Shown here: positions 15,889 to 23,896 of the stretch, in pieces | How positions within the stretch are numbered: position 1 is the first letter of the stretch | Layout: each line of letters opens with the position of its first letter | Assembly: GCA_020431825.1 (NCBI GenBank) | Contig: JAGQHN010000025.1 | Coordinates: 1 to 52,910 of the forward strand | Direction: 5' to 3' | Source: Trueperaceae bacterium | GTDB taxonomy: Bacteria > Deinococcota > Deinococci > Deinococcales > Trueperaceae | DNA length: 52,910 nucleotides | Notes under the pieces: model-generated | Told to the model about the DNA's origin: nothing | Databases searched by the model: none | Seen by the model: the letters and a program-made list of their open reading frames with translations, nothing else | Position numbers and translations under genes: made by a program

Positions 15889-17454
15889 CTAGTTTTTGGT
15901 AATGGTTCTAAAAGGAACAGTACTTCCCAGTGGGTTGGGCAAGAAGCCTTCAATATTGGCTCTGGTAGCACTTAAACTACGTGGATTAACCAGAGGCATA
16001 GCAGGCAACTCATCATAGAGAATTTGCTCAATTTGCTGATAGATGGCGGTGCGCTCTTCAACCGTTCCGGCAGACTGAGCAGCCTCAATCAGATCAAAGG
16101 CTTCGGCATTGTTCCAGCCAAAACCATCGGGGCCTTGGGTGCGACTAAAGAAAGGAGAGATAAAGTTGTCAGAGTCAGCAAAGTCGGCACTCCAACCCAG
16201 CATATAAATCGGGAACTTACCCAGTGCATAATCATCAAGGTAGATACCCCAATCTTCGGTCATTAGTTCAGCATTGATGCCAACTTCAGACAGCATGCTT
16301 GCAATAGCTTCAGCAACATCCTTTGGATTTGGGTAGTAAGGGCGAGAAACAGGCATATACCAGAACTGAGTATCAAAGCCATCAGCATATCCAGCTTCAG
16401 CTAAGAGTTCTTTAGCTTTTTCAGGATCATAAGGATACGGGTCATTTTCCAGGCGACCGATCAAGCTAGGTGGAATGAATTCATTGGCAACTGCGCCCAG
16501 TTCACCGTAAAACGCTTCAACAATAGCATCTTTGTCAATCGCGTAAGCCAGCGCCTGACGAACACGCACATCATCAAAAGGTTTATTGGCCTGGTGCATA
16601 CCGACATAGCCAACACGTAAGTCGGCATCTGGGAACACTACTTTAAGATCAGCATTGTTACTAACAGCTTCGTAATCATCAGGGGAAAGGTTGACAGCAA
16701 TGTCGATTGAGCCAGCCTCGAGTTCAGCCAAACGAGTAGCAGCTTCTTCTATGCCGCGAAAAACCAGTTTCTCAACTTTGGCGTTTTCGCCCCAGTAGTC
16801 TTCATTGCGGTCTAGCGTTAGGCGGTCGCCGTCAATCCACTCAACAAACACAAAAGGACCCGTACCCACAACACCTTTGGTAGGCCCACCATATTCAAAA
16901 CCAGATTCCATAACAGCTTTCGGGCTATGCATGCCAAAGTAAGCGGCAGCCAGGAGCTGAGGTAAGTAGCCAAGGGGACGAGTAAGATTAATCTGGGCAG
17001 TGTATTCGTCAACCACATCTACAGATTCAACGATATAGCCTTCTTCACCGTAGAAGTTAGTAAAAATACTTGGCCAGGCGGTAAAGTCTTTGCCTTCAGC
17101 AGCAAAAGCATAAGGGTTGTCCTGGTTGTTCCAGCGGTCAATATTAAATTTTACCGCTTCAGCATTAAAGGGAGTTCCGTCAGTGAAGCTAACACCTTGA
17201 CGAAGATGAAACGTCCAGGACTTAGCGTCTTCACTCGCTTCCCATGACTCAGCCAGTAATGGTTCAATTTCGGCACTGCTTTCTTTAAAACCTACTAGGT
17301 TTTCAACAATTTGATAGCCAACCGTCAGCGAGTTACCATCAGTAGCTGTATCCAGTGAAATGGGTAAGCGGCTTTGCCCAAAGACCAGGGTCTGGGCGTT
17401 GGCTACACTCCAGAAGGCCAGGAGCGATAGCAGTAGTAGAGCTAGTTTCTTCAT
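15889..17454 (-). CDS. Peptide-type ABC transporter solute-binding protein, DppA-like
   Basis: This is a family 5 extracellular solute-binding protein of 521 residues. I start it at MKKLALL, where GGAGGA lies a few bases upstream, rather than at the longer frame. The signal peptide ends near SVANAQ. Family features include WTFHLRQGVSFTDGTPFNAEAVKFN, the VGTGPFVF segment and VRQALAYAIDKDAIV. It captures a ligand in the periplasm and delivers it to the two permeases encoded downstream. A 7-bp inverted repeat (17486-17502) lies just upstream as a possible operator. A hydrolytic gene block precedes it on the same strand, so the ligand may be an amide or peptide that block degrades. Confidence 0.92.
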   Translation of the reverse strand: MKKLALLLLSLLAFWSVANAQTLVFGQSRLPISLDTATDGNSLTVGYQIVENLVGFKESSAEIEPLLAESWEASEDAKSWTFHLRQGVSFTDGTPFNAEAVKFNIDRWNNQDNPYAFAAEGKDFTAWPSIFTNFYGEEGYIVESVDVVDEYTAQINLTRPLGYLPQLLAAAYFGMHSPKAVMESGFEYGGPTKGVVGTGPFVFVEWIDGDRLTLDRNEDYWGENAKVEKLVFRGIEEAATRLAELEAGSIDIAVNLSPDDYEAVSNNADLKVVFPDADLRVGYVGMHQANKPFDDVRVRQALAYAIDKDAIVEAFYGELGAVANEFIPPSLIGRLENDPYPYDPEKAKELLAEAGYADGFDTQFWYMPVSRPYYPNPKDVAEAIASMLSEVGINAELMTEDWGIYLDDYALGKFPIYMLGWSADFADSDNFISPFFSRTQGPDGFGWNNAEAFDLIEAAQSAGTVEERTAIYQQIEQILYDELPAMPLVNPRSLSATRANIEGFLPNPLGSTVPFRTITKN

Positions 17455-17485
17455 CTTTCCTCCTTTTAGATTCGGGAAAATCCCG

Positions 17486-17502
17486 ATGATAGATACTATC
17501 AT
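17486..17502. promoter_or_regulatory. Inverted repeat upstream of the dppA-like gene
   Basis: ATGATAG-ATA-CTATCAT is a perfect 7-bp inverted repeat about 30 bases before the binding-protein start codon. It overlaps a TAGTAT sequence on the minus strand that could serve as a -10 box. Position and symmetry fit a repressor operator; no regulator gene is adjacent. Confidence 0.45.
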
Positions 17503-17570
17503 GAGATTTTTTAGACACTTTGTTTTGTTAAGTTAAATTCAACACTTAATTAATTGTAGTAATGGCACAA

Positions 17571-19343
17571 TCAAACGGGTCTTCCGAGAGGACGTGTCTT
17601 AGCCTCCAACCATTTTTGCTCCGCTGGTAGAAGTAATGGTGTTAGCGCAGTCAAGACTCGAGCATGATAGTCATTTAGCCATTCAATTTCGGACAGGGTC
17701 AAGAGTTCAGGGGCAAGCAAAGAAAGATCAAAAGGGAAAAAGGTCATCGTTTCAAAGCCCAAAAACTGAGCAAAGTCACTCGTTTGCCTGATTTCACAAA
17801 GCAACAGATTCTCGAGCCTCACACCAAACTCGCCTTCAAAATAAACCCCTGGTTCATTTGAGCTAAGCATACCTGGCTGAAAAACCACATCATTGGTTTT
17901 GCTAAAGCGCTGAGGGCCTTCATGCACATTAAGATAATGTCCTACCCCGTGCCCTATACCATGCCGACACTCCCAACCTCTCTGCCAGAGCGGTTCACGA
18001 GCAATAGCATCAAGCTGATCTCCTTTAGTGCCTTGAGGAAACTCGAGCCTGCTCAAACAAATCAGACTTTTAAGTACAGTCGTAAAAACTTGCTTTTGCC
18101 ACGGACTTACTTTACCCAGGCTAAACGTTCGGGTTATGTCTGTCGTACCGTCCAGATACTGCCCACCCGAATCTACCAGCAAGATACCCTCTGCTTTTAG
18201 CGTCGGCGTTGTTTCAGGGTAAGCCTTATAGTGTCCAACGGCAGAGTTGGCACCGTAGCCAACAATGGTACTAAAGCTTGGCTCCCTAAAATAGTCTCCT
18301 TGCGCTCTAAACGCATCAAGTTTCTGCGCAACGGTGATTTCCGTTTGTTGAGAACTAGCTATAGCCTCCTCGAGCCACATCCACCAGCGAACCAGGGCCA
18401 CACTGTCACGCAATTGTGCCCGGCGATGACTGGCACACTCGCCCATATTTTTTATTGCTTTCAGGGTGTAAGGTAGGCTCGAGCCTGCCACTAACTGACA
18501 ACGCTTTGCCAAAAGGGTTGTAATTTTGCTGCTCGTTTTTTCAGGGTCAAAATAGACGGTCGTAGGAGCTATCTCTACGAGAAAGGACTCTAGGTCATTA
18601 GAGCGGGCAATTTTTATTCCCTGTTCGTTTAGCTCAGACCGTAAAACGCTATCTAGACTTCCACATAAAAACAACCAGGCTTCTTTTTGACTGATAAAAG
18701 CAAAACTCAAAAAAACTGGATTAAAAGGAACATCCTGCCCGCGCAAATTAAAGGTCCAGGCAATATCATCTAGTGCAGCCAGAAAGTGAGCCTCGGCACC
18801 TTTTTGCTTCAGCCCTTGACGAATGCGTTCCAGCTTTTGCAAGCGAGATTCCCCCGCAAACATTTCTTCATGGGCCTCAATCTGACCCGCTGGAGGTGGA
18901 GGTCGGTCAGGCCAGATACGGGCAAAGAGATCATGCTTTCCACAAAGCGTAATTCTTTTGGCTGATAGGACATTCTCGAGCCTAGTTACTTCGGCCGCCG
19001 AAACCACCGCAGCATCAAAACCCAAACTGGCACCTTCTTCAAGCTGCTCCAGTAACCAGTCAGCATAGTCTGGCACCCCCGGCGCAGCAGCTTTAAAGAG
19101 ATGAATACTCGAGCCTTTAAGCGCCTCAGCTGCCCGTATGTAATACCGCGCATCTGTCCAGAGACCCGCTTTGGTTTGCGTAACAACGACTGTACCTGCC
19201 GAACCCGTAAATCCAGAAAGCCAGGCCCTAACCTGCCAGTGCTCTGCCACGTATTCACTTTGGTGGGGGTCGCTACTCGGGATGAGATAGGCATCCAGCT
19301 TATGCTGACGCATGACTTCACGGAGTTGCTCGAGTTTGGTCAT
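17571..19343 (-). CDS. Xaa-Pro aminopeptidase, M24B family (long form)
   Basis: The 590-residue enzyme has the three-domain layout of the long APP1-type aminopeptidase P: two creatinase-type N-terminal domains, then the pita-bread metallopeptidase domain and a C-terminal extension. Metal ligands are visible in LLVDSGGQYLDGTTD (two Asp), HGIGHGVGHYLNVHEG (His) and NEPGVYFEGEFGVRLEN (two Glu). The family removes an N-terminal residue before proline using two Mn2+ or Zn2+. No signal peptide is present, so it works in the cytosol. It lies 45 bases after the SDR gene and before a peptide importer, suggesting that imported peptides or amides are cut here. Eight CTCGAG copies fall within it. Confidence 0.9.
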   Translation of the reverse strand: MTKLEQLREVMRQHKLDAYLIPSSDPHQSEYVAEHWQVRAWLSGFTGSAGTVVVTQTKAGLWTDARYYIRAAEALKGSSIHLFKAAAPGVPDYADWLLEQLEEGASLGFDAAVVSAAEVTRLENVLSAKRITLCGKHDLFARIWPDRPPPPAGQIEAHEEMFAGESRLQKLERIRQGLKQKGAEAHFLAALDDIAWTFNLRGQDVPFNPVFLSFAFISQKEAWLFLCGSLDSVLRSELNEQGIKIARSNDLESFLVEIAPTTVYFDPEKTSSKITTLLAKRCQLVAGSSLPYTLKAIKNMGECASHRRAQLRDSVALVRWWMWLEEAIASSQQTEITVAQKLDAFRAQGDYFREPSFSTIVGYGANSAVGHYKAYPETTPTLKAEGILLVDSGGQYLDGTTDITRTFSLGKVSPWQKQVFTTVLKSLICLSRLEFPQGTKGDQLDAIAREPLWQRGWECRHGIGHGVGHYLNVHEGPQRFSKTNDVVFQPGMLSSNEPGVYFEGEFGVRLENLLLCEIRQTSDFAQFLGFETMTFFPFDLSLLAPELLTLSEIEWLNDYHARVLTALTPLLLPAEQKWLEAKTRPLGRPV

Positions 19344-19387
19344 AAAAAGTACCTAGCTCCTAGTGAAAAGTGACAGGTGCAATCATT

Positions 19388-20134
19388 TTACTTACCACCA
19401 TCAATGGATAAAACTTGACCTGTTATCCAGCCTGCATAGTCCGAGGCAAAAAAAAGTACCCCATGAGCAATATCATCTGGGCTACCGAGGCGTTTTAGAG
19501 CAATGTTGTTCAGCAGGGCTTTTTGCCCTTCATCACCGTAGCTTTGCCACTGTTTCTCAGTTGTAGGGTTAGAAAGCACAAAGCCAGGCGCAATACAATT
19601 CACTGTTATTTGCCACGCTCCTAGTTCGTGAGCAAGTTGCCGTGTCAGGCCAATAAGGGCAGCTTTTGCCGAAGCGTAAGCTTGAATACCTGTAAGACTG
19701 ATACCCAGGCCAGCCCCACTCGAGATATTAATGATGCGCCCAGAGCGCTGCTCTTTCATGGCCGGGGCTAGGGCCTGAGACAGATAAAACGCGCCACTCA
19801 CATTCACATCAAAGATACTCTGCCACTGCTCCGGGCTGACGTTTTCTATCGCCTGGCCCACCTGCCCAAGTACACCACCGGCATTATTCACCAGAATGTC
19901 AACCGGGCCTTCTGCCAGCACATCCGCCGCAAAATCCCTAATGGCCTCATGATTGCGCAGGTCAAAGACACGCGCCTCTCCCCTACTTTTTGTGGCGGTT
20001 TCCATGACATCATCACGAATATCACAAGACCAGACATGGGCGCCACGTTCAGCAAAAGCCAGGCTTATCGCCTTACCAAAGCCATGGGCAGCCCCTGTTA
20101 CCACAACCCGCTTGCCTGAAAAGTCAAGCTGCAT
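19388..20134 (-). CDS. Short-chain dehydrogenase/reductase
   Basis: This classical SDR of 248 residues reduces or oxidises an alcohol/ketone with NAD(P). The cofactor motif is TGAAHGFG at 12-19, NNAGG is at about 84-88, the catalytic Ser is in NISSGAG and the Tyr-Lys pair is in YASAKAAL. The C-terminus SIDGGK is typical. The acidic residue at the end of the second strand (CDIRDD) suggests NAD(H). Its ATG overlaps the stop of the upstream hydrolase by one base (TGATG), so the two are translationally coupled. It is the fourth gene of a creatininase-reductase-hydrolase-SDR operon. The substrate is unknown. Confidence 0.9.
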   Translation of the reverse strand: MQLDFSGKRVVVTGAAHGFGKAISLAFAERGAHVWSCDIRDDVMETATKSRGEARVFDLRNHEAIRDFAADVLAEGPVDILVNNAGGVLGQVGQAIENVSPEQWQSIFDVNVSGAFYLSQALAPAMKEQRSGRIINISSGAGLGISLTGIQAYASAKAALIGLTRQLAHELGAWQITVNCIAPGFVLSNPTTEKQWQSYGDEGQKALLNNIALKRLGSPDDIAHGVLFFASDYAGWITGQVLSIDGGK

Positions 20135-21048
20135 CAGGCACCTATCCCAAGTAGAGGATCATCAGCATTTATGGCAAGGCTCGAGACCGAAAACAGGACA
20201 ATGCCATCTATCGAGCTTATGGCCTGTTGCAAGGGTTCACCAAGTAAACTCTTGACTTCTCCCACTACCTGATTTTTCTTGACCCTGTCACCTGCAACTG
20301 CGTAGGGGTACCAGAGGCCTTCGTGTTCTGAGCGAAGCCAGGCAAACTCACTTAAATCTTTATGGGGTTTAGGCTCGAGCTCGCCCTCGAGTAAGCCCAG
20401 ATGAATCAAACAACGCTCGACCCCAAGTCGCAAGCGCTCAACTTCTGCTTCTAGCCACAAACCTTGCCCACTGGCTTCAGCCAAAATCGAGGGAATATCC
20501 TGTCTGGCACCCGCCGTAAAACTCATAATCTCACTGTCACTCGCCACCAGCAGTTCAATGCCAAAGGCTTTTGCAAGTTCATGGGAGGAGGTGTGGCCCG
20601 CCTGATATATGGTGAAGGGCGTCAGCGCCTCGATCATGTCTCCACCGTGCAGGTCAATATAGGCATCGGCTTTACAGATAAACTCTTCAGTTAGCCAGTA
20701 AACCAGCTTCTCTCCAAACGTACCCTCTGCCATACCTGGAAACAACCGGTTTAAGTTTTTGTAATCAATCGGGTTGATGTAAATCGACCTCGAGGTAAAC
20801 GCCGGGGTACTGATAATAGGCAAAATGACCACGGTTCCGCTCAGGGTTTTGGGGTCAAGCTTCGTCACACGGTAGGCGGCATCGATAGAGGCATATTCTG
20901 CCCCATGAACACCTGCCGTGACCAAAACGGTAGGGCCAGGCTTTGCACCTTTTAAAATAAAGTAAGGAATCTTTACCGGATACCCAAGTTTTGGACTGAG
21001 ATAGCCCTTTGACAGGGTTCCGGCGGCAAGGTTTTCAAGATCAAGCAT
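20134..21048 (-). CDS. Zinc hydrolase of the AspA/AstE (M14-like) family
   Basis: The 304-residue protein matches the succinylglutamate desuccinylase/aspartoacylase family, which cleaves N-acyl amino acids. The zinc ligands are His48 and Glu51 in GVHGAEY and His134 in DLHGGD. The C-terminal 80 residues form the beta-rich domain common to the family. Relatives include the N-acetyl-diaminobutyrate deacetylase of ectoine breakdown, but no other ectoine gene is here. A ribosome site (AAAGGT) precedes the ATG, which lies 5 bases after the ketopantoate-reductase-like stop. It is the third gene of the operon. Confidence 0.85.
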   Translation of the reverse strand: MLDLENLAAGTLSKGYLSPKLGYPVKIPYFILKGAKPGPTVLVTAGVHGAEYASIDAAYRVTKLDPKTLSGTVVILPIISTPAFTSRSIYINPIDYKNLNRLFPGMAEGTFGEKLVYWLTEEFICKADAYIDLHGGDMIEALTPFTIYQAGHTSSHELAKAFGIELLVASDSEIMSFTAGARQDIPSILAEASGQGLWLEAEVERLRLGVERCLIHLGLLEGELEPKPHKDLSEFAWLRSEHEGLWYPYAVAGDRVKKNQVVGEVKSLLGEPLQQAISSIDGIVLFSVSSLAINADDPLLGIGA

Positions 21049-21053
21049 GAGTT

Positions 21054-22079
21054 TTATACCTTTCCTGCTTCATGAATAGTTTTGACAAGCTCGAGGTTCT
21101 CCCAGGACAAACTGCGCTTGCCCTCTTCAATCTCGTGAATGAGTTCCAAGATTTTTTCCGTCAGAGGCATGTCCAAATCAGCTTCTTTCGCTAACGCAAT
21201 CATCATGCCAAGGTGGGCATCGGCTTCGGTTTTGCGCTTACGCACTGCCAGATCACGGTAAATTCCACTATGGGTTTTGGCAGATTTTTGATTAAAGGCC
21301 ACCATCTCCCTCAGGGATGCTTGTGACATTGCCGGACTCGCTTCAGGCATAAAAGCCAGCGGATTAAAGCCATTAAAGCCTTCTGGTTTTACACTTTTAG
21401 CAGCAGCCACCACCAAGACTTCTTTGCCCAGCGCAATAAAAACATCTCTGTAGCTTTCGGCCGCCAGGGCATCAGCAATAGAAGCGTCAGTTAGCGCAGT
21501 AGCATACAGCAGGGCACCATAGGCCATTTTGCCCCAGAGATAGCCCCAGATATTTTGAGTCGTGATGGCCCGGTCATCAAAGCTCAAAAAAAGCGAATGC
21601 AAATCGTTCAGACGCTCAGTCATGTGACCATTTAGTTCACCCAGAACAACCGCCCCTCGTCCACCGTAGTGAATGACGCCAGGCTGCAAATAATCTGCAC
21701 CAAAATTGACAAAGCTGCCAACCGTACGCTCCTCACCGATAAGTCGGGCAATAAGGGCTTCGTTAAGACCATTCTGAACAGAAACGACATAGCCATTGTC
21801 AGACAAATGAGGCTCGAGTAGCCCCATAGCACTCTCCGTATGGTGACCTTTGGTACAGAGCAAAAGGGTCTCCCATTGCCCGGTCAGGTCTGCGGGCGTA
21901 AAAGCTCGAGCCTCCACTGTAAAATTATCTATCGGACCTTCGATCCTTAAGCCCTTCTCGTTTATTGCCGCAACATGATCTGCCGCAAGATCAACAAACG
22001 TCACATCATGACCTGCTTTTATAAAATAGGCACCAATCGTCCCACCAATTGCCCCAGCACCCCAGATAAGCAGGCGCAT
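21054..22079 (-). CDS. Ketopantoate reductase-family protein (PanE/ApbA-like)
   Basis: The 341-residue protein has an N-terminal Rossmann domain with GAGAIGGTIGAYF from residue 8 and the helical C-terminal domain of 2-dehydropantoate 2-reductases. PanE itself reduces ketopantoate with NADPH for coenzyme A synthesis, but many catabolic operons hold paralogues acting on other 2-oxo or 3-oxo acids. The operon context (creatininase, deacylase, SDR) favours a catabolic role. I use the ATG at 22079, which overlaps the stop of the creatininase gene as TAATG; a TTG two codons earlier is less likely. The conserved Lys of the C-terminal domain is not obvious to me, so activity is uncertain. Confidence 0.82.
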   Translation of the reverse strand: MRLLIWGAGAIGGTIGAYFIKAGHDVTFVDLAADHVAAINEKGLRIEGPIDNFTVEARAFTPADLTGQWETLLLCTKGHHTESAMGLLEPHLSDNGYVVSVQNGLNEALIARLIGEERTVGSFVNFGADYLQPGVIHYGGRGAVVLGELNGHMTERLNDLHSLFLSFDDRAITTQNIWGYLWGKMAYGALLYATALTDASIADALAAESYRDVFIALGKEVLVVAAAKSVKPEGFNGFNPLAFMPEASPAMSQASLREMVAFNQKSAKTHSGIYRDLAVRKRKTEADAHLGMMIALAKEADLDMPLTEKILELIHEIEEGKRSLSWENLELVKTIHEAGKV

Positions 22080-22777
22080 TACCAAGGTCCTTCCATGGCT
22101 GCTCTCGTCTCCTCTACGCCAACCTGCCAGAGCTCGAGCATCGTCGCGTCATCTTTTTGAAACTCACCACCAAAATTTCCCTCTTTAAGATAATCTCGTA
22201 TACCCTGTGGTTTTAAAACTGCCATTTTGTCAAAACCGACCATAGCTTTTTTCTCTGCTGGCAAGGCTACATCCTCGAGTCTTGTCCAGGGAAAATTCTC
22301 CATCCAGGAAGCGTGGGAGGCTACCGGGTCAATCTCTTTGACTTTGGCTAAGGTTTTGGGCGCATTCCACCAGTTGTGCAGTTTAACCGTCATCTCAGGG
22401 TTTTTGGCAGTCCACTCGGTAGCAAATGCGCCCGCAGGTGAGTTGCCCCCATGCCCATTGACCAAAATGATGCGTTTAAAACCGTAGTTCATTAAACTCG
22501 TCAAAATGTCTTCAATCAGACGAAAATAAGTCTCGAGCCGCAAGCTTATACTGCCCGGATAAGCCAGAAAATAAGGAGTAATGCCATAATTGACGGGCGG
22601 AAACACCGGAATACCCAAAGGCTCAGCAGCGTCCAGTGCAACTTTTTCTGCCAGAATATTATCGACTGCCAGACTTAAATAAGCATGCTGTTCGGTACTG
22701 CCTAAAGGAATGACCGCTCGGTCATCTTTTTGCAAATAGCTTTCGACTTGCATCCAGTTCATATCGGCAATGCGCAT
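22079..22777 (-). CDS. Creatininase-family amidohydrolase
   Basis: The 232-residue protein shows the creatininase signatures: GSTEQHAYLSLAVDN (metal-binding Glu29, His31 and Asp39) and NGHGGNS near residue 107. The family uses two metal ions to open cyclic amides such as creatinine, or to process cofactor and riboflavin-like intermediates. It is the first gene of a four-gene operon with stop-start overlaps, and it begins 24 bases from a five-unit tandem repeat. No strong ribosome site is seen. The canonical LEQHGPHLP is altered to TEQHAYLSL, so the substrate need not be creatinine. Confidence 0.85.
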   Translation of the reverse strand: MRIADMNWMQVESYLQKDDRAVIPLGSTEQHAYLSLAVDNILAEKVALDAAEPLGIPVFPPVNYGITPYFLAYPGSISLRLETYFRLIEDILTSLMNYGFKRIILVNGHGGNSPAGAFATEWTAKNPEMTVKLHNWWNAPKTLAKVKEIDPVASHASWMENFPWTRLEDVALPAEKKAMVGFDKMAVLKPQGIRDYLKEGNFGGEFQKDDATMLELWQVGVEETRAAMEGPW

Positions 22778-22800
22778 AAAGACCCACTTTCTGGCAAAAC

Positions 22801-22915
22801 TGAGAGGTAGTATCTTTCAAATCTGAGAGGTAGTATCTTTTAAACTCGAGAGGTATCATCTTTCAAATTCGAGAGGTATCATCTTTCAAATTCGAGAGGT
22901 ATCATCTTTTATACC
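22801..22915. repeat. Five tandem 23-bp repeats upstream of the creatininase operon
   Basis: Five head-to-tail units of exactly 23 bp start at 22801, 22824, 22847, 22870 and 22893. The consensus is YGAGAGGTAKYATCTTTYAAATY. The first two have GGTAGTATC and the last three GGTATCATC. The array ends 23 bases before the creatininase start codon on the minus strand. Either it is the eroded end of an insertion sequence, some of which have multiple subterminal repeats, or it is an operator array with two-turn phasing. A matching 12-bp core lies inverted at 40313-40324. Confidence 0.88.
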
Positions 22916-22991
22916 TAACTTTCTCTCTCAACCTGCCAATGCCAGAGTCTAACGCCGCTTACCCTGATGTTTTTTAGTCTGAATAACGCTA

Positions 22992-23100
22992 GGTGGTATC
23001 ATCCTGACAGATGGTCCGATTAAGGTATCGTTTGCGAGCCCAGCCAGATTCGTTGCTTTCTAACCCCTTTGCTAGTTCATCTTTTTACGCTATACCATTA
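22992..23100 (+). repeat. Dispersed 109-bp repeat, copy B
   Basis: This is the second copy of the element at 7461-7569, in the same orientation and about 90% identical. It is flanked by TAACGCT on the left (22984-22990) and right (23103-23109), which may be a 7-bp target duplication. Its first bases GGTGGTATCATCC share a core with the 23-bp array just upstream. Between the array and this element (22916-22991) I see nothing identifiable. Confidence 0.8.
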
Positions 23101-23129
23101 GCTAACGCTTTATCTACTACAAAGCTGCA

Positions 23130-23804
23130 CTACAGCACAGGGTGTTGCTCCTGCAAACGCCCATCTTCCAGGTAAAAACGCTTATCCACATTTTTGACCA
23201 GTCCTTCATCATGGGTCACCATCACGACAGCACTGTTTTCCGAGCGGGCCAGATCAACCAGAATTTCATAAACCGCCCTGGCATTTACTCTATCTAAACT
23301 TCCTGTTGGCTCATCCGCCAGAATGATGCTAGGTTTCGCGTAAAGTGCTCGGGCAACAGCAACTCGCTGCCGCTCACCACCCGAGAGTTTTTTGGGCATA
23401 AAGTCGCTACGCTGTCCTAAGCCTACGGCCCCAAGCAAGGCTGTAACTCTCTCTTTATCTACCGTTCTGCGAAGCCTGCCACTTAAACTCACATTTTCAA
23501 TCACATTTAAATCCTCGAGCAAATAGTGGTCCTGAAAAATAAGTCCAACTTTTTTGAGCCTTAGCGCTGCCAGCTCATGACTGGTTTTTGCCCCAATCGC
23601 TTCGCCGTCCCAGAAAATCTCACCCTCACTTGGCTTATCTAAACCTGCCAGCAAATTGAGCAAGGTACTTTTACCCGAACCTGACGGACCCAAGATAGCT
23701 ACAACCTCACCTGCTCCCACCTCTAGGTCAATGCCTTTTAAAACCTGAATGCTTTGTGAAGAAGTTTGGAAGGTGCGATGTAAATCACGACAGGAGAGGG
23801 ACAT
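23130..23804 (-). CDS. ABC transporter ATP-binding protein, LolD/MacB type
   Basis: The 224-residue ATPase has Walker A GPSGSGKST, a Q-loop FQDHYLL, signature LSGGERQRVAVARAL, Walker B SIILADEPTGSLD and the switch His in VMVTHDE. This is the MacB/LolD/FtsE subgroup, which powers lipoprotein sorting or mechanotransmission complexes. I start it at the internal ATG (23804) because TATAGT lies seven bases upstream; the longer frame would begin inside that promoter. No permease gene is adjacent, so its membrane partner is encoded elsewhere. It is divergent from the Crp/Fnr gene, with a CRP-like site between them. Confidence 0.9.
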   Translation of the reverse strand: MSLSCRDLHRTFQTSSQSIQVLKGIDLEVGAGEVVAILGPSGSGKSTLLNLLAGLDKPSEGEIFWDGEAIGAKTSHELAALRLKKVGLIFQDHYLLEDLNVIENVSLSGRLRRTVDKERVTALLGAVGLGQRSDFMPKKLSGGERQRVAVARALYAKPSIILADEPTGSLDRVNARAVYEILVDLARSENSAVVMVTHDEGLVKNVDKRFYLEDGRLQEQHPVL

Positions 23805-23811
23805 AAACGCT

Positions 23812-23817
23812 ACTATA
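23812..23817 (-). promoter_or_regulatory. Minus-10 box of the ABC ATPase gene
   Basis: On the minus strand TATAGT is seven bases before the chosen ATG at 23804, giving a leaderless message. No consensus -35 box is found at 17 bases; upstream activation by a bound regulator at 23849-23864 is possible. Confidence 0.5.
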
Positions 23818-23848
23818 CGATTTAGATGAGTCAAAATGCCGTTTTGTC

Positions 23849-23864
23849 AGTGACCGCAGTCACA
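23849..23864. promoter_or_regulatory. CRP-like palindromic operator
   Basis: AGTGA-CCGCAG-TCACA matches the CRP consensus TGTGA-N6-TCACA with one mismatch, and contains the perfect palindrome GTGAC-N4-GTCAC. It is 33 bases before the ATG of a Crp/Fnr-family gene and 45 bases before the divergent ABC gene. Autoregulation and control of the neighbour are plausible. Confidence 0.62.
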
Positions 23865-23896
23865 AGCAAAGTATTACACAAGAGCGAGGAATTACT

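Noticed and set aside
17571-21048. Ectoine degradation cluster (DoeA-like M24 enzyme plus DoeB-like AstE enzyme)
   Set aside because: The M24 enzyme is the long 590-residue aminopeptidase P form, not the shorter ectoine hydrolase, and no DoeC, DoeD or ectoine transporter is present.
22801-23100. Intact insertion sequence
   Set aside because: No transposase frame lies within or next to the repeats, and the arrays are in direct rather than inverted order.
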